DNA of 64,000 nt from positions 39,138,042 through 39,202,041 of the forward strand of contig CM060734.1 of the NCBI GenBank assembly GCA_030704615.1, written 5' to 3'. The notes under the pieces are model-generated. The model saw nothing but the letters and a program-made list of their open reading frames with translations. It did not search any database and was not told the DNA's origin. The position numbers were made by a program, and so were the translations under genes. This document shows positions 11,830-23,000 of this stretch, piece after piece; the stretch's first letter is position 1, and every line of letters starts with the position of its first letter. The stretch comes from Takakia lepidozioides (Eukaryota > Streptophyta > Takakiopsida > Takakiales > Takakiaceae).

Positions 11830-12475
11830 ATGAACATTCCGGCGGCCCGCTCCTCGTCGTGGGCGTCTCGCTGTGTGAATGGTACTGTCCGCGACTCCTG
11901 CATTGCTAAGCCTCCCCCACCCACCATGTGGCCAGTGTGGGTGGGAACCTCCCTAACAGCACTGGAGATTGACAAGTTGGAGGACGCCGGCTTTTATCTG
12001 CACCGATCTGTGGCAGCGACTCTTGGTGGTCTTGCTGCTATGGTGCCTCCTCTAGACGATACTTCGCATCGCACGAAAATAAATGGCAAAACAGTGCATC
12101 GGGTGGCTTCGGGGCCTGATCACGATGCGAAGGTGGAATCGGCCAAACTACTTCAGGCTCGGGTAACAGGAATTATGGAAGTACCTTCATCTGGGTATAG
12201 ACGGGTTTATACTTTGGTCACATCTGGGTCTGTTTTGCACGACAGGGCCTACCAGGTGACGGTGGGAAATTTTCCGGGGTGTACTTGTCCCAACTTCGTG
12301 TGCATGCGTGAGGAAGCTCTAGGAAAGAGAGGGAAATGAGTTCCCTGCAAGCATATTTACTACATCTTTTTGCGCAGGATGTATTGTGATCCCAAAAGAG
12401 ACCAAATCATTCACTAGGCGACACTTGGTCCTAGTGAGGTACGGACACTTTTGCAGCGAGACATTGGCAATATCG
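11830..12475 (+). pseudogene. SWIM zinc-finger protein fragment (transposase-associated)
   Basis: Open to a TGA at 12337-12339. The end of the frame, YQVTVGNFPGCTCPNFVCM, followed past the stop by VPCKHIYYIF, forms a SWIM finger (Cys-x-Cys, then Cys-x-His). The TGA falls where a Trp is common before VPCKH, so it looks like a point mutation. A further in-frame TAG lies at about 12415 and then the frame carries LGPSEVRTLLQRDIG. SWIM fingers occur in MULE and FAR1-type transposases and related orphan proteins; no catalytic domain is visible here. Confidence 0.55.
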
Positions 12476-12772
12476 AATAGTGTTGCATATGTTGTGATTT
12501 TTTGCAATGTCGGAAATGGTTGCCTTGTTTGTAGAACATGTATACACAGTTCTTAAGTCAGGACAAACAGACGATGTCTCATTATGAAAGGTAGTTTTTT
12601 TTTTCATCGGGTTTGGTTTACGAGCCTCTAAAAGTGTGTACGTCAACGCACACCACTTCTGCACCCACCCCCACCTCCAACATTGCCCCGGGAACCCCAA
12701 AAAAAAAAAAAAAAAAAAAAAACTTTGTTTTGTTCGCGGGGCTGCGAAACATGGACAAGTGTCAGTATGAAA
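12476..12772. other. Gene-free spacer with A homopolymer
   Basis: No coding signal. A run of about 23 A at 12700-12722 follows a C-rich tract, possibly a retroposon tail, but no target-site duplication is evident. Confidence 0.4.
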
Positions 12773-14262
12773 GCTCATTTTATTTTTTGATGGCCTCTAC
12801 AGAAGCATTGCGTAAATGAGCTTCATGATGACCATCTGTTTTTTTTTCCACTTCTTCTTGAATAACAGGCACCTGAACAAGTTTCACAATGACAGCTCAT
12901 TTGTTTTCCACGTCCTCTACACAAAAAAACCCTAAATAAGCATTCATGATGACCATATGATTTTTTTTTTCACCTCTTCTTCAATAACAGAAACCTGAAG
13001 AAGTTTGACAATGATAGAGCTCAAGTTTTTCTTTCACCTCTTCTTCACAAACAAACCCTAATTTATACATGATGACCATCTGATTTTTTTTTCACCTCTT
13101 TTTCAACAACAGAAACCTGAACAAGGTTGACAATGATAGAGCTCAATTTTTTTCACCTCTTCTTCACAAACAAACCCTAAATAAGCATTCATGATGACCA
13201 TCTGGTTTTTTTTGCACCTCTTCTTCAATAACAGAAACCTGAAGAAGTTTGACAATGATAGCGCTCAAGTTTTTTTTTCACCTCTTTTTCAACAACAGAA
13301 ACCTGAACAAGATTGACAATGATAGAGCTCCTCTTCTTCACAAACAAACCCTAAATAAGCATTCATGATGACCATCTGGTTTTTTTTGCACCTCTTCTTC
13401 AATAACAAAACCTGAAGAAGTTTGACAATGATAGAGCTCAAGTTTTTTTTTCCACCTCTTCTTCACAAACAAACCCTAAATAAGCATTCATGATGACCAT
13501 CTGATATTTTTTTCACCTCTTCTTCAATAACAAAAACCTTAACAAGTTTGAGAATGAGAGCTCAATTTTTTCACCTCTTCTTCACAAACAAACCCTAAAT
13601 AAACATTCATAATGACCATCTGATTTCTTTTTTCACCTCTTCTTCAATAACAAAAACCTGAACAAGTTTGACAATGATAGAGCTTAATTTTTTTTTTTCA
13701 CCTCTTCTTCAATAACAGAATCCTAAACAAGTTTCACAATGATAGCTCAATGCTTTTTTTTTTAACCTCTTCTTCACAAAGAAACCCTAAATAAGCATTC
13801 ACAATGACCATGTTTTTTTTTTTTTCACCTCATCTTCAATAACAAAAACCTGAACCACAATAAACCGCTCATTTTGTTACACATCTTCTTCACAAACAAA
13901 GCCTAAATAAGCTTGAAGATGACCATCTGTTTAATTTTCACCTCATCTACATTAATAAAAACCATTGTCTGTTTCACAATGAGAGGTCATATTTTGGGGC
14001 TTGTTCTTGCCCATCCTCATTATTTTTAATCTCTCCTTCAATATTTCATCCATCCATCATCCATCCACCATAGATGAAATATTGGAAACGTCAGATAGCT
14101 TGACAATGAGCATCCAAATTTTTTTTTGCCTCTTGTTCATGCAAGAATCCCTAAGTAAGATTCATGATGACTCACCCAACCTTTTTTTTTCACCTCTTCT
14201 TCAATAAGAAAACCTCAGTAAATTTCACAATGACCATTCCATTCTTTCTATACCTTTTTTTT
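12773..14262. repeat. Minisatellite of alternating ~60-bp units carrying telo-boxes
   Basis: Two related unit types alternate. Type A has CACCTCTTCTTCACAAAC, AAACCCTAAATAAGC and ATGATGACCATCTG. Type B has CTTCTTCAATAACA, AAACCTGAA and TTGACAATGATAGAGCTCA. Each is separated by a T run of variable length. Units are most regular between 12930 and 13750 and decay on both sides. Most A units contain the plant telomere heptamer CCCTAAA once. No open frame runs through the array. Confidence 0.9.
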
Positions 14263-14351
14263 AAGCGCTATAACTGCTTCCACGACAATAGGACCCTCTC
14301 TAAACAAATGACTCGGGTATGGGGCCTGTTTCTTCCTCCACTAAACCCCTG

Positions 14352-14381
14352 GGCTCACGCTTAGAGGGCAAAGCGTGAGCC
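14352..14381. other. Perfect 11-bp stem hairpin
   Basis: GGCTCACGCTT at 14352-14362 pairs exactly with AAGCGTGAGCC at 14371-14381 across an 8-base loop. Two further GGCTCACGC copies follow within 40 bases (about 14391 and 14405). There is no T run after it and no gene ends here, so it is not a terminator. It may be the tip of a foldback element. Confidence 0.6.
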
Positions 14382-14474
14382 GAGCTCCTGGGCTCACGCG
14401 GCTAGGCTCACGCCGTAGCTACGCTCCGGATTCTCTTAGGCATCTCTTGACTTCTAACTCTGAGATTCAGGGGC

Positions 14475-14744
14475 TTAAGGTTCTTTTCTCCTTGCAGCTG
14501 TCTCCTTTGTTCTCTTGTTGGGGAAATTTAATGCTATGTGATCTTCTTCTCCGCAATAGAGACATAAACCATTTGAGTGCCGTTGTTGTTTTTCTTGTTG
14601 CGTCAATGGCTTGAATTGGACAGCATCAATCTGCATATGATCACTATCGGATGTGTGATGGATTTTTGTGTTTGGTGCCGTGGTAGCAGCGGCATGGTGT
14701 GTCGTCGGCCATCCAGATCGTTTTTCTTGATGTCTTTCGAACAA
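14475..14744 (-). pseudogene. Retroelement Gag zinc-knuckle fragment
   Basis: Minus-strand 89-codon frame with a CCHC knuckle in LCLYCGEEDHIALNF, where the last Cys is replaced by Phe, preceded by a PLTQQEKQQR-like string typical of gypsy Gag just before the knuckle. Truncated on both sides and unlikely to function. It is oriented opposite to the Gag N-terminal piece 400 bp to the right. Confidence 0.65.
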
Positions 14745-15115
14745 ACTATTATTGCAGATTTCGCATCTTTGTCTCTACAACTATTTATTTATTTATTTAT
14801 ATTCAAAAATTGTAGTGAACTCGGACATGAACGCTTCAAAATTGTATAGTAAATGTGAATTTTTTTCTAACAGCGGTGCAAACTAAGATAGGGTAGTGCC
14901 TGATAGAAAGGTGCCCACGAATCACATTTGAATCCCTTCATCGGGGTAGCGTTGTTATAAAAATCACCTTGATTTTTCTTTACCCATCATGTATTCGGCC
15001 ACGCCGACCTTGACTTCTTGTATAGTCTTATACCTCTAGTCTGATCTCTTGTTTATATTCAGTCATGTTCTCGTCCCTAACAGTTTGGAGATACTAAAGT
15101 TTGTCCTTAGTTAAG

Positions 15116-15425
15116 ATGAAAGACATATTTGCGGAAATGGTCGCTATCTTGCAGAGTCTCCAGCTCCAGATGCAAGAATTTCGCACCTTTACTGCCCAAT
15201 TACAAGCTGATCAGTTTCAAGATCTTGGCAACGCTCTCAACAATCTGCAACAACAAATTTTAGAGTTAAGAGAGTCGAACAGTGGAGCTTCAACCATACG
15301 AGTCTCTACTGCGACATCTCCTACTACAACGGTTCCTCCATATCTTCAAAAGATTACGAGAGAACCAAAGGTCAGCATGCCTGAGAAATTTGATGCCAGA
15401 AGTACGTGGTTAATAACGAGAGCTA
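15116..15425 (+). pseudogene. Ty3/gypsy Gag N-terminal fragment
   Basis: From the ATG at 15116 the frame encodes an amphipathic, Gln-rich, probably coiled-coil head (MKDIFAEMVAILQSLQLQMQ) and then REPKVSMPEKFDARS, the usual entry to the gypsy Gag core. Similarity ends at about 15410 and the sequence passes into LINE-related DNA. It is probably a truncated copy of the same family as the knuckle fragment at 14.5-14.7 kb. Confidence 0.65.
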
Positions 15426-15654
15426 TACCAGCAATGGACAGATGAAGGGAGCTCCAGTATGTGAGTTTTCTTTTGAGTTTAGCTAACAACCCCACATCGT
15501 TGTTGATCGGAAAGATCATGCCCAAGAAGGTGGCCCAAAAGGTTATGCGCTTGACCAACATTCAACCAACGGAGCCCAAAATCCTGACCCCATGGGTCGC
15601 AGTGAGACAACGAAGCAGTTGGCAGTATTTTGGAGAGGATCGCGACCAATTTAG

Positions 15655-17955
15655 ATCAATTCACCTTAAGACCAGAGGCCGTGTAAAAGGAGCCAAGGGC
15701 ATCAAGAGCACAGCGGATATTGGAGGAGGAAGAATTGTCAACAAGAAAGACCACGTCATCCGCGTAAATAAAAGATTTAATACACCTCTTTGGTTCACCG
15801 CTTCTATATGGTCTTCAGGCTCCTTGATCATCACAAATAAAGGCCTGGTGCGGAGCTTCCTCTGGGGAGCAACTTCAGCCTCCCCCAAGCGTCACGCGCT
15901 TGTGAGCTGGGCTCAAATCACTCAAAAGAAGAAAAATGGGGGTTTGGGGATCATTGATCCTTTCTCGCAGATCACGGGTCTCTTGGCGAAATGGGTCCTG
16001 CAAGTTCTCACTCATATTTTTGCCCCTTGGATTATGCTTGTCTGGAATCACATTCTCTTTGCCTTTCCAGGCTCTGGCCTTGGTCTCCTTCCCTTCGTTG
16101 GATCGTTTAAGGTTGTAAGTTAAGTAAGGGCAGGGCTTCTTGGTCTTGTGCTTGGCAGTCTGTTTGGGCCGCTTGGACCAAACTCAGGCCGGCCCTGTTT
16201 AGCACTCCCCTGCAACCCTTGATGAAGTGCTTAGGCAACCTATTTTTGCTAACTACAATTCTGATTCAGAGGCTCTTGTTCAATGTCACAAGAAATAGGC
16301 ATTTTGGGAGCAAGGTGGTTTTTCTCATTTCTCTAATCATATCTAGAACTTGGGCGACTTTATCTCCATTTCGGATGTCTGCGTCTCTCTTTCGGCCGCA
16401 GAGCCCTTTCCTGGGATAGTATCATATCTCAACTTCTTTCTTCTTGCAGGCTCTCATTCTGCTCCTCCCTGCTAACCTTTGCTCCCTCCCTATTTGGCTT
16501 GCAGGGACTGTTGATTCTTCCACCTTTGCGTTGTATGCCATTCTCAGATATGATCTCCAGGCCAGTGGCTGGAAATTCTCTGCGGATCCTTCTGGTACTC
16601 TATTTTTTCTGTTGTGGTTCTCTTTTCCTGAATTAGAGCTTTACGCTATCAGGGTCTTTTGCTTGGAATCTTGAACTTATCGACCCTGATCCCCCTAGTA
16701 TTATCTCTCACTATGCCGCCACCTTTCGTTGGTTTCTCTCTGCCCCCTTGCAGCTGCTTCAGTTCGACCCCACAGAATGGCAATGGATGTCCAAAAAACA
16801 CAGCCTTTTTTTGGCTACTGCATTGTCAAACTTGGGTACTCCTTGCTCAATCCTCCAATCATTTTCAATTCCAAATGGAAAGGTAAATGGGCTTATCTCA
16901 GTGATGCCCCCCTCGACTGGGAGCCCATTTGGAATGATGTGTGGCGGAAGGATAGAGCGATTAAGGTAAGTGGCTTTCTCTGGAAAGTGGTGGACAAGAT
17001 TCTTCATGTCTTTATTTTCATCTCTGACCTCTCCCCCCCTTGCTCCATATACTCTTCACAATGCTGCGAGACTATTGAGCACTGTCTTATCAGCTGCCCA
17101 CTGGCTTCTTCAGTCTGGTTTGCTGCCGCTACCTTCTATGCTCATTGGAAATCTGATTTATCTCTTAATCCCTCCATTCTACTTCTGAATTTTCATAGGG
17201 GCAGCATTTGGTCCTCATGCCCGGTGTGGGCAGCCCTGAAGAGCCATGTTTTGTGGAATATATGGAAGTGTAGATGCTCCTGGGTCTTCTTGGGCACTCA
17301 GCTGTGTGTTAGAGTAGTGATGTTTAGGGTTCACTCAGACATTATGTTTGAAGCTCGTAAGGCTTGGCGAGTTCTTTGTGCAGCTTTTTCCAGAAGCTAA
17401 GAAAGATCACAAATGCAGCTACTCCTTGATCTTGACAACTCCTGGGGAAAAGGGGGAAGGCTTTGCTCCATAACTTCACATTCAACGATTCTTTGGAATG
17501 ACAGCCTCACGACAGTTTGGGAGTTCCATTAGCGCTCAACATTCCCCAGCAGAGGGTGAGGAGTCTGATGTCAACTAGAGACATAAGCGTAGCTTTAGAA
17601 AAGGCAGATCCAAAGCTCAGCTTTCTTTTGACACCTCCAAGCATAAAAGGGCCAGTCAATGAGGATATCTTCTTTCTAGCTATCCTATCCTTCTCGTGAG
17701 CTTTTCAGGTTCTTAGAGCTCCTTTTTGAATTACTTCTCTTCTCCGCAGCAGGCCTTCGGCCTTCCTATCTTCTTATCTTTTCCCTCCCCCAGCTTGTAG
17801 GAATCCTTTCTACACTCTGGTCTTTCGTGTTTTAGGTTACGGGGCAGTGTCCCCTTTCTCATCCTCATGGTTGTATCTGAGGTTATCTTTTCCTCATATT
17901 TTATTAATAAAATTTTGCCAGGGCCTCTGTCCCCTGTTCTCTAAAAAATAATTAA
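15655..17955. mobile_element. LINE with inverted 5' segment
   Basis: 15655-15790, read on the minus strand, encodes the reverse-transcriptase catalytic box SFIYADDVVFLVDN and a CALDALGSFYTASGLKVN block. Immediately to the right, 15795-17400 on the plus strand encodes what follows that box in a LINE: LVRSFLWGATS, VSWAQITQKKKNGGLGI, then an HCLISCP-type zinc-binding domain and FEARKAWRVLCAAF. The 3' end near 17955 has GGCCTCTGTCCCCTGTT at 17922-17938 followed by an A-rich tail. Plus-strand frames are broken, so the copy is dead. Confidence 0.8.
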
Positions 17956-18001
17956 AACTATGACCCAAGCATAAAGTCAACAGCGCTTACTTGTCCTATC
18001 T

Positions 18002-18849
18002 TTGAAACTCTTAGAAGTAGCACTATGTGGCATTTGTGGAAAGCAAGATGCACTAAGACTTTCTCAGGGGAAACTACCTCTACTTACCTCTTCTCTCCTC
18101 ACTTGCGTTTTCTATGATCTCAGTATTGAAGCCAGGAAAGCTTGGGCAAAGCTGTGTGCAGAGATCCAACGGAAACCCCTATGCACTGCTACCAGTCATC
18201 ATAAATTCTGCTCCACTTGGGGGAATCAGGGGCTCAGCGAAACACCAGACTCCTGTACCTGGACCGAGCTGCCTCCCCCTTCCTGGAGAGGGCTTCGAGC
18301 GACACTCCACCGCACCCACCGTATCCCCAGAGTTTGAAAAGGATGTTAATTGGGAACACCTTAAGGGTTCCACAAAAGCCTCACTGCTTACTTACACTCA
18401 GGGGTAGGCTACTTAGACAAAATCGCTTCCTTCAAGTAATCAAGGTGCCTTGATTACCTCTCGATAGATTCATTCCTCTTTCTTGGATCATGGTCCATAT
18501 GAAGATTACGTCCATTGCCAGTTCGGACTCACAGAAAGTTCGAGAAGAACTAGGGTTCAAACCCACTTTAGTCAATTCAACCTATTTCAGGGGTCAAGAT
18601 CTTTATTCACTGAATACGGTGTGTGTGCCTCATGGCATAAAATGGGTTTTAATTGTTTTCCCCGAATAAATAGGAATAACTTGTACGGTGGCTTTTTCGC
18701 CGGAACAAAACATTTTATAATAAAGTTAAACAGGGATACAATCCCCCTGTTGTCAAAAATAAATAAATAAATAAATAAATTCCAAAATAAAGTTTTCCAC
18801 GGCCTCTGTCCCCTGTTATTTAAATTTAAATTAAAAAAAAAAAAAAAAC
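18002..18849 (+). mobile_element. Second LINE fragment with A-tail
   Basis: 18002-18165 encodes SIEARKAWAKLCAEI, matching the last codons of the LINE just upstream. The 17-mer GGCCTCTGTCCCCTGTT recurs at 18801-18817, followed by an A-rich tail ending near 18849. The stretch between is unrelated or strongly diverged. It belongs to the same LINE family as the element ending at 17955. Confidence 0.65.
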
Positions 18850-18955
18850 AGACTGTTTCCCCTGTGACAAAACTGCTTGGGTTTGATTTTTGACCTCAAC
18901 TATATCGGTGCAAATTGCCATGGTTGAATTTTCTGAGGTGCCACTAACTTTCTAA

Positions 18956-19216
18956 CGGTCCATTTTTTTATTTTTTATTTTTTCAAAGGGAAATACCTAA
19001 GAGCTACAGCTCACAAATCAGGCTTGTTGGGAGGGGAGAAAATAACCCCTTTCACAGTAGCCTCACTGGGAAGGCTTTCGCACGGGACACCGCCCAAGGG
19101 AAGGGGGAGAAGAAAATACCACACTCGTCAATGGAGCAGGATTTGACCCCAGAACCATCTGGGTGGCTCTTAGTGCACTATCCAACTGAGCTACAGACTA
19201 TTGGTGCGGTCCATTT
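18956..19216 (-). mobile_element. tRNA-derived SINE with 10-bp target-site duplication
   Basis: On the minus strand the body (19206-18966, 241 bp) starts with a tRNA-like head: box A TAGCTCAGTTGG (19193-19182) and box B GGGTCAAATCC (19149-19139). It ends in an A-rich tail with repeated AAAAAAT. CGGTCCATTT flanks it exactly at 18956-18965 and 19207-19216, a target-site duplication from L1-type retroposition. Box spacing is that of a tRNA, but the tail and duplications show a SINE, not a tRNA gene. Confidence 0.85.
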
Positions 19217-20099
19217 CCATGGATATTAGTTGGCCTCTGGAGCTGGAAGATCAATTTTTTTTTTGCAGTTTTGCCAGTTTTAATGATATATATACCAATT
19301 AAAATTTGGTAACTTTAGCATGTACATATATGAGTGCCATACAGCCAACATACTTCTAGTTTTCAAGGTGTGAAAATTCACTAGTGGGGGGTAGTTCCTA
19401 TTGGGTAGGCAATGAAAATTCAGTAGGTGACAGGAGCAATGTTCCTATTGGGTAGGCAATGAAAATCGAACTCTGAAAACTCTGGAGGAATGCCGCCTGC
19501 GAAGGGGATGAAAAAGAGCAAATTTGATGATAGGAATGAATAGGAAGAATGTTGGGCTTGAAATCTCAAAGGGGATTGCCAAGCTCTAGTAGATTGTAGA
19601 TAGCTAGTATTGAAAGAGGGTATGAATTTTTTCTGGAATATCTACAATTGTTTGAAGTATTGTTCAGTGAGAATAAGAATCCTTTAAATAGGTGGCATAA
19701 AAGAAAATGGTATCAATTAAGTGGAATGGGAGCTCACAAGCCCTGCAAACAACAAAGTCCACCAAAAAACATTGAGGCTGTCAGTTCAACAGGATTCAAT
19801 ATTTGACGTTGACTTGGATCTAAGCATCAAGAACAGAAACAGTGAGACCTAGCGATTACATTTCAACACTCTGCAAGTTGAGGACCATCATGCACACCTG
19901 GATCATTTAAGCCAGCGTGTGCCACAATTTGAGGATGAAGTCACTGGACTGAGGTAGTTATGACACAGCTCAGTACCTTCTTTTTTTCCATCTTTTAAGC
20001 AGGAAAAGCCTCTTCAACTGGGGATCACTATACCAAATTTGAATTTAATAGAAACACTACCAAGGTATGCACATTGGACGCACTTACCCCAAAATTCCC
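19217..20099. other. Gene-free stretch downstream of the ABCA gene
   Basis: Holds the presumed 3' untranslated region of the minus-strand ABC transporter. A 26-bp phrase with TTCCTATTGGGTAGGCAATG occurs twice, at about 19397 and 19441. No other feature recognised. Confidence 0.5.
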
Positions 20100-23000
20100 T
20101 CAGGCAAGAGGCTCAATAACGGAGGCGTCTTTGATACTCCTCCTTGCTGAGTGCCGGAAAGAGGACCGCCATGAATGTTGAGGTACACCCTCAGGGTCAG
20201 ACTCCAAGGGTTGTGACAAAGGTGTCAAATCTGAATGCCCTGAAATGCGCAACGCCCCCACCTCGTCTTGTTGCCAAAACACTTCCACCATCATGCCATA
20301 TGGAGCCTCTTCTGAATTAGTATTAGGCACTGCAATGTGCTGAGCCCCAATTGGCACCTGCCAATTCACACCAATGTCATCATTGTAGAAATTTTATACT
20401 CTCAAATTAAGTACTCTTAAGGCTGTAATTAGTGTAATTGGGTCCCCCAGATGACGTGCAAAACACAAACTCTATAAGTATTTCAGTTAGATATGTATAA
20501 GAGAAAAGGAAAAAACGTGGAGCATCATCTTACTCTGATGGAAGTGTCTGCAATGGTCAACAACTCAAAACGCCCTTCAGCAGCAGCATTCTCAAGTTCA
20601 GCTTGCCTGGATATTGTTAGAAAAACCTCCTCTAATGTGGTTAGGCCCAACTGCAAGTCTGACACCCCAAGCTCTGTCTTCCTCTCTTCCAACAGCATGA
20701 AGAAACCCTGCACCAAAAAGAATGATGAATGAATGCAAAATCTTAACCTTCATTTGATGGTGGTACACTATGTTTGATAGCAGCCACATCAAACATATTC
20801 TGCAATGATGTAACCTGTGTGAGTCTACAACCATACTTAGGCTCCAATTCATAAAGTACAGAGCTGAACATATAGAGTGTACATAGCACAGTTTTACCTA
20901 GCAATACATGCCAGTACCCGTTTCCCAATACACTAATTTTCCTATGCAATTTTACATTGCAAGATTTTTCTTTATTCTTTATAGGTGCATACAAAAACAT
21001 TGAAGAAGCTCAACAGCAAACTGCATATGCAGGTGATTCTCTTTAAGAGGACAAGAGAGGGACAGACCGGTAGTTGTTTTTCTTTTGAGAGAGGAATGAC
21101 AAAAGTGATGTATGCCTTATTTTCCACTTTGGGCAACAGCTCCAGTTGCTGCACAGAGCGAGACACCATTGATGAATCACTACGAATCCCAAAATCTTGT
21201 CTGGCCAGGTCTTTGACATTGTCAACAATGGAAAATCACCAGACAAAACGTAAGAATGGAAGCAAAAGAAGCAAAGAAAAGAAGCCAAGGAGCTTTTACA
21301 GAGGAAGATCTTCAAATACATGAGATTTTTTCTTACAAAAGCAGCAGAAGGGCTATCCTGAATTCACCTGACTTTCACATGATCCCAGATTGTGCAGTAA
21401 AAAAGGCACAACGGTAAAAGTTCGGTCCTTCATTCATAGTAATGTTCTGATGGCTGAAGAGCTCACGGAAAGTCACCATAATAGACAAGCAAAAAGCAGG
21501 TAAGTTTGCTTTGCCAACCATGCCGGTTCCCTATTTTGGCCACTCTAAACACCTTAGCAGGTCTGGTTTTGCTGTCCAATGGTGCATCTTGGATTTGTAT
21601 AAAACTCTTGATAACTCCTTTGTTAATACTTTTGTGGATGAGAGATTACCTCATTGAAAAATTGTTTCACCTTCACCCTCCGTAGCTCTTCCTCAGCAGC
21701 TTGTCCAGGATCCCGACTACCATCTTCACTCCTGACACTCACATTCACAACGTAGCCAGCTCCAAACTGAGTTTTCAACCGAATGGGTGTCCCAATGCAT
21801 CGCAACCTTCCCCGAGCCATGATTGCGACCCGATCAGCCAATATATCAGCTTCCTCCATCGAGTGGGTAGTCAAAACTATGGCACGTCCCCTTTTAGATG
21901 CCTCAATTATGTCCCATACATGTCTTCGCGTGACTGGGTCCATGCCAGTTGTCTGAATACCATTGTAGAGCGACTATATTAGAGAGAATACCACAGCAAA
22001 AGATCCAGATTTGTGTGGGAAACTCTCATCTGGTTGTGATGAAGAGATACAAGAGGTCGAGGGGAGGAAGAGGGAACAGTATATGATAACCGGTGCACAT
22101 GATAATACATGCCAGACTAGAAAGAAATAGAGAGCACTCACAGATAATTGATCATCAACTTTTTCAGAGAAAAGATTTGCCCTCTACAGTACTCCATGGG
22201 CTTTTTGGGCCTCCCATTTCTCCAGTGGACATTAAGATACTTTCTCTCTCCTCTCCTGTGGACTTCCCAAAGATGTTGTAAGTTTCATTCATTTCCATTC
22301 TTTTCTTTGGATTCTCTCTCACTCTCTCTCCTATGTCATTGATGCTTGTGTGAAGGGATTTCTAGAGGATATCTGGAAAACCCGGATTAATTCTTTATAT
22401 GGAGGTAAGTCTTACTACCAACGTCAGCCCCTGACAGAGGTAGGTTCTGTCCCTTTTGTTCCCGCTCAAACTGGGCGCGGGGTCAATGGCCACAAGGCTA
22501 CGGCAAACAACGTCTTATGAGTACAATCTCTCTCCTATGTCATTGTGTGCCCTGTTGGGGTCTAATTGCTGGGCATTGATGCTTGTGTGAAGGGCTTTCT
22601 AAAGGATATCCAGAAAATCCAAACTAATTGTCTCTATCAAGGTAAGTGTTCCGCTCAAACTGGGCACGGGGTCAATGGCCACAAGGCTACGGCAAACGTC
22701 TTATGAGTACATTCTATCAAGGTAAGTCACACTACTGGAGCGACCCCACAAACATAGTATCTGTTCCCTTGTCTTCTGCCCAAACTGGGTTTGCGGTCTA
22801 CAGCCACAAGGCTACTGCAAACGTCATCTTATGAGTACATTCTCTTTTTTGTGTCACTTACGCCCATAGGGTCTCCCATGGATTGATAATTTCCTTCTTG
22901 CCTGCATACTACAAGAACTGAGGCAGATACTATTGTCTCTTTCAGGACTCCCAGTCTCCCATGTGCACCAAGGGCTCCCTATGGATGTTATGAAGTTTCT

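Noticed and set aside
12930-13990. Internal telomere tract
   Set aside because: CCCTAAA occurs once per ~120-bp unit, not in tandem, so this is a minisatellite with telo-boxes rather than telomeric DNA.
19139-19206. tRNA-like sequence with box A and box B
   Set aside because: It is followed by an A-rich tail and framed by 10-bp target duplications, so it is a SINE head and not a functional tRNA gene.
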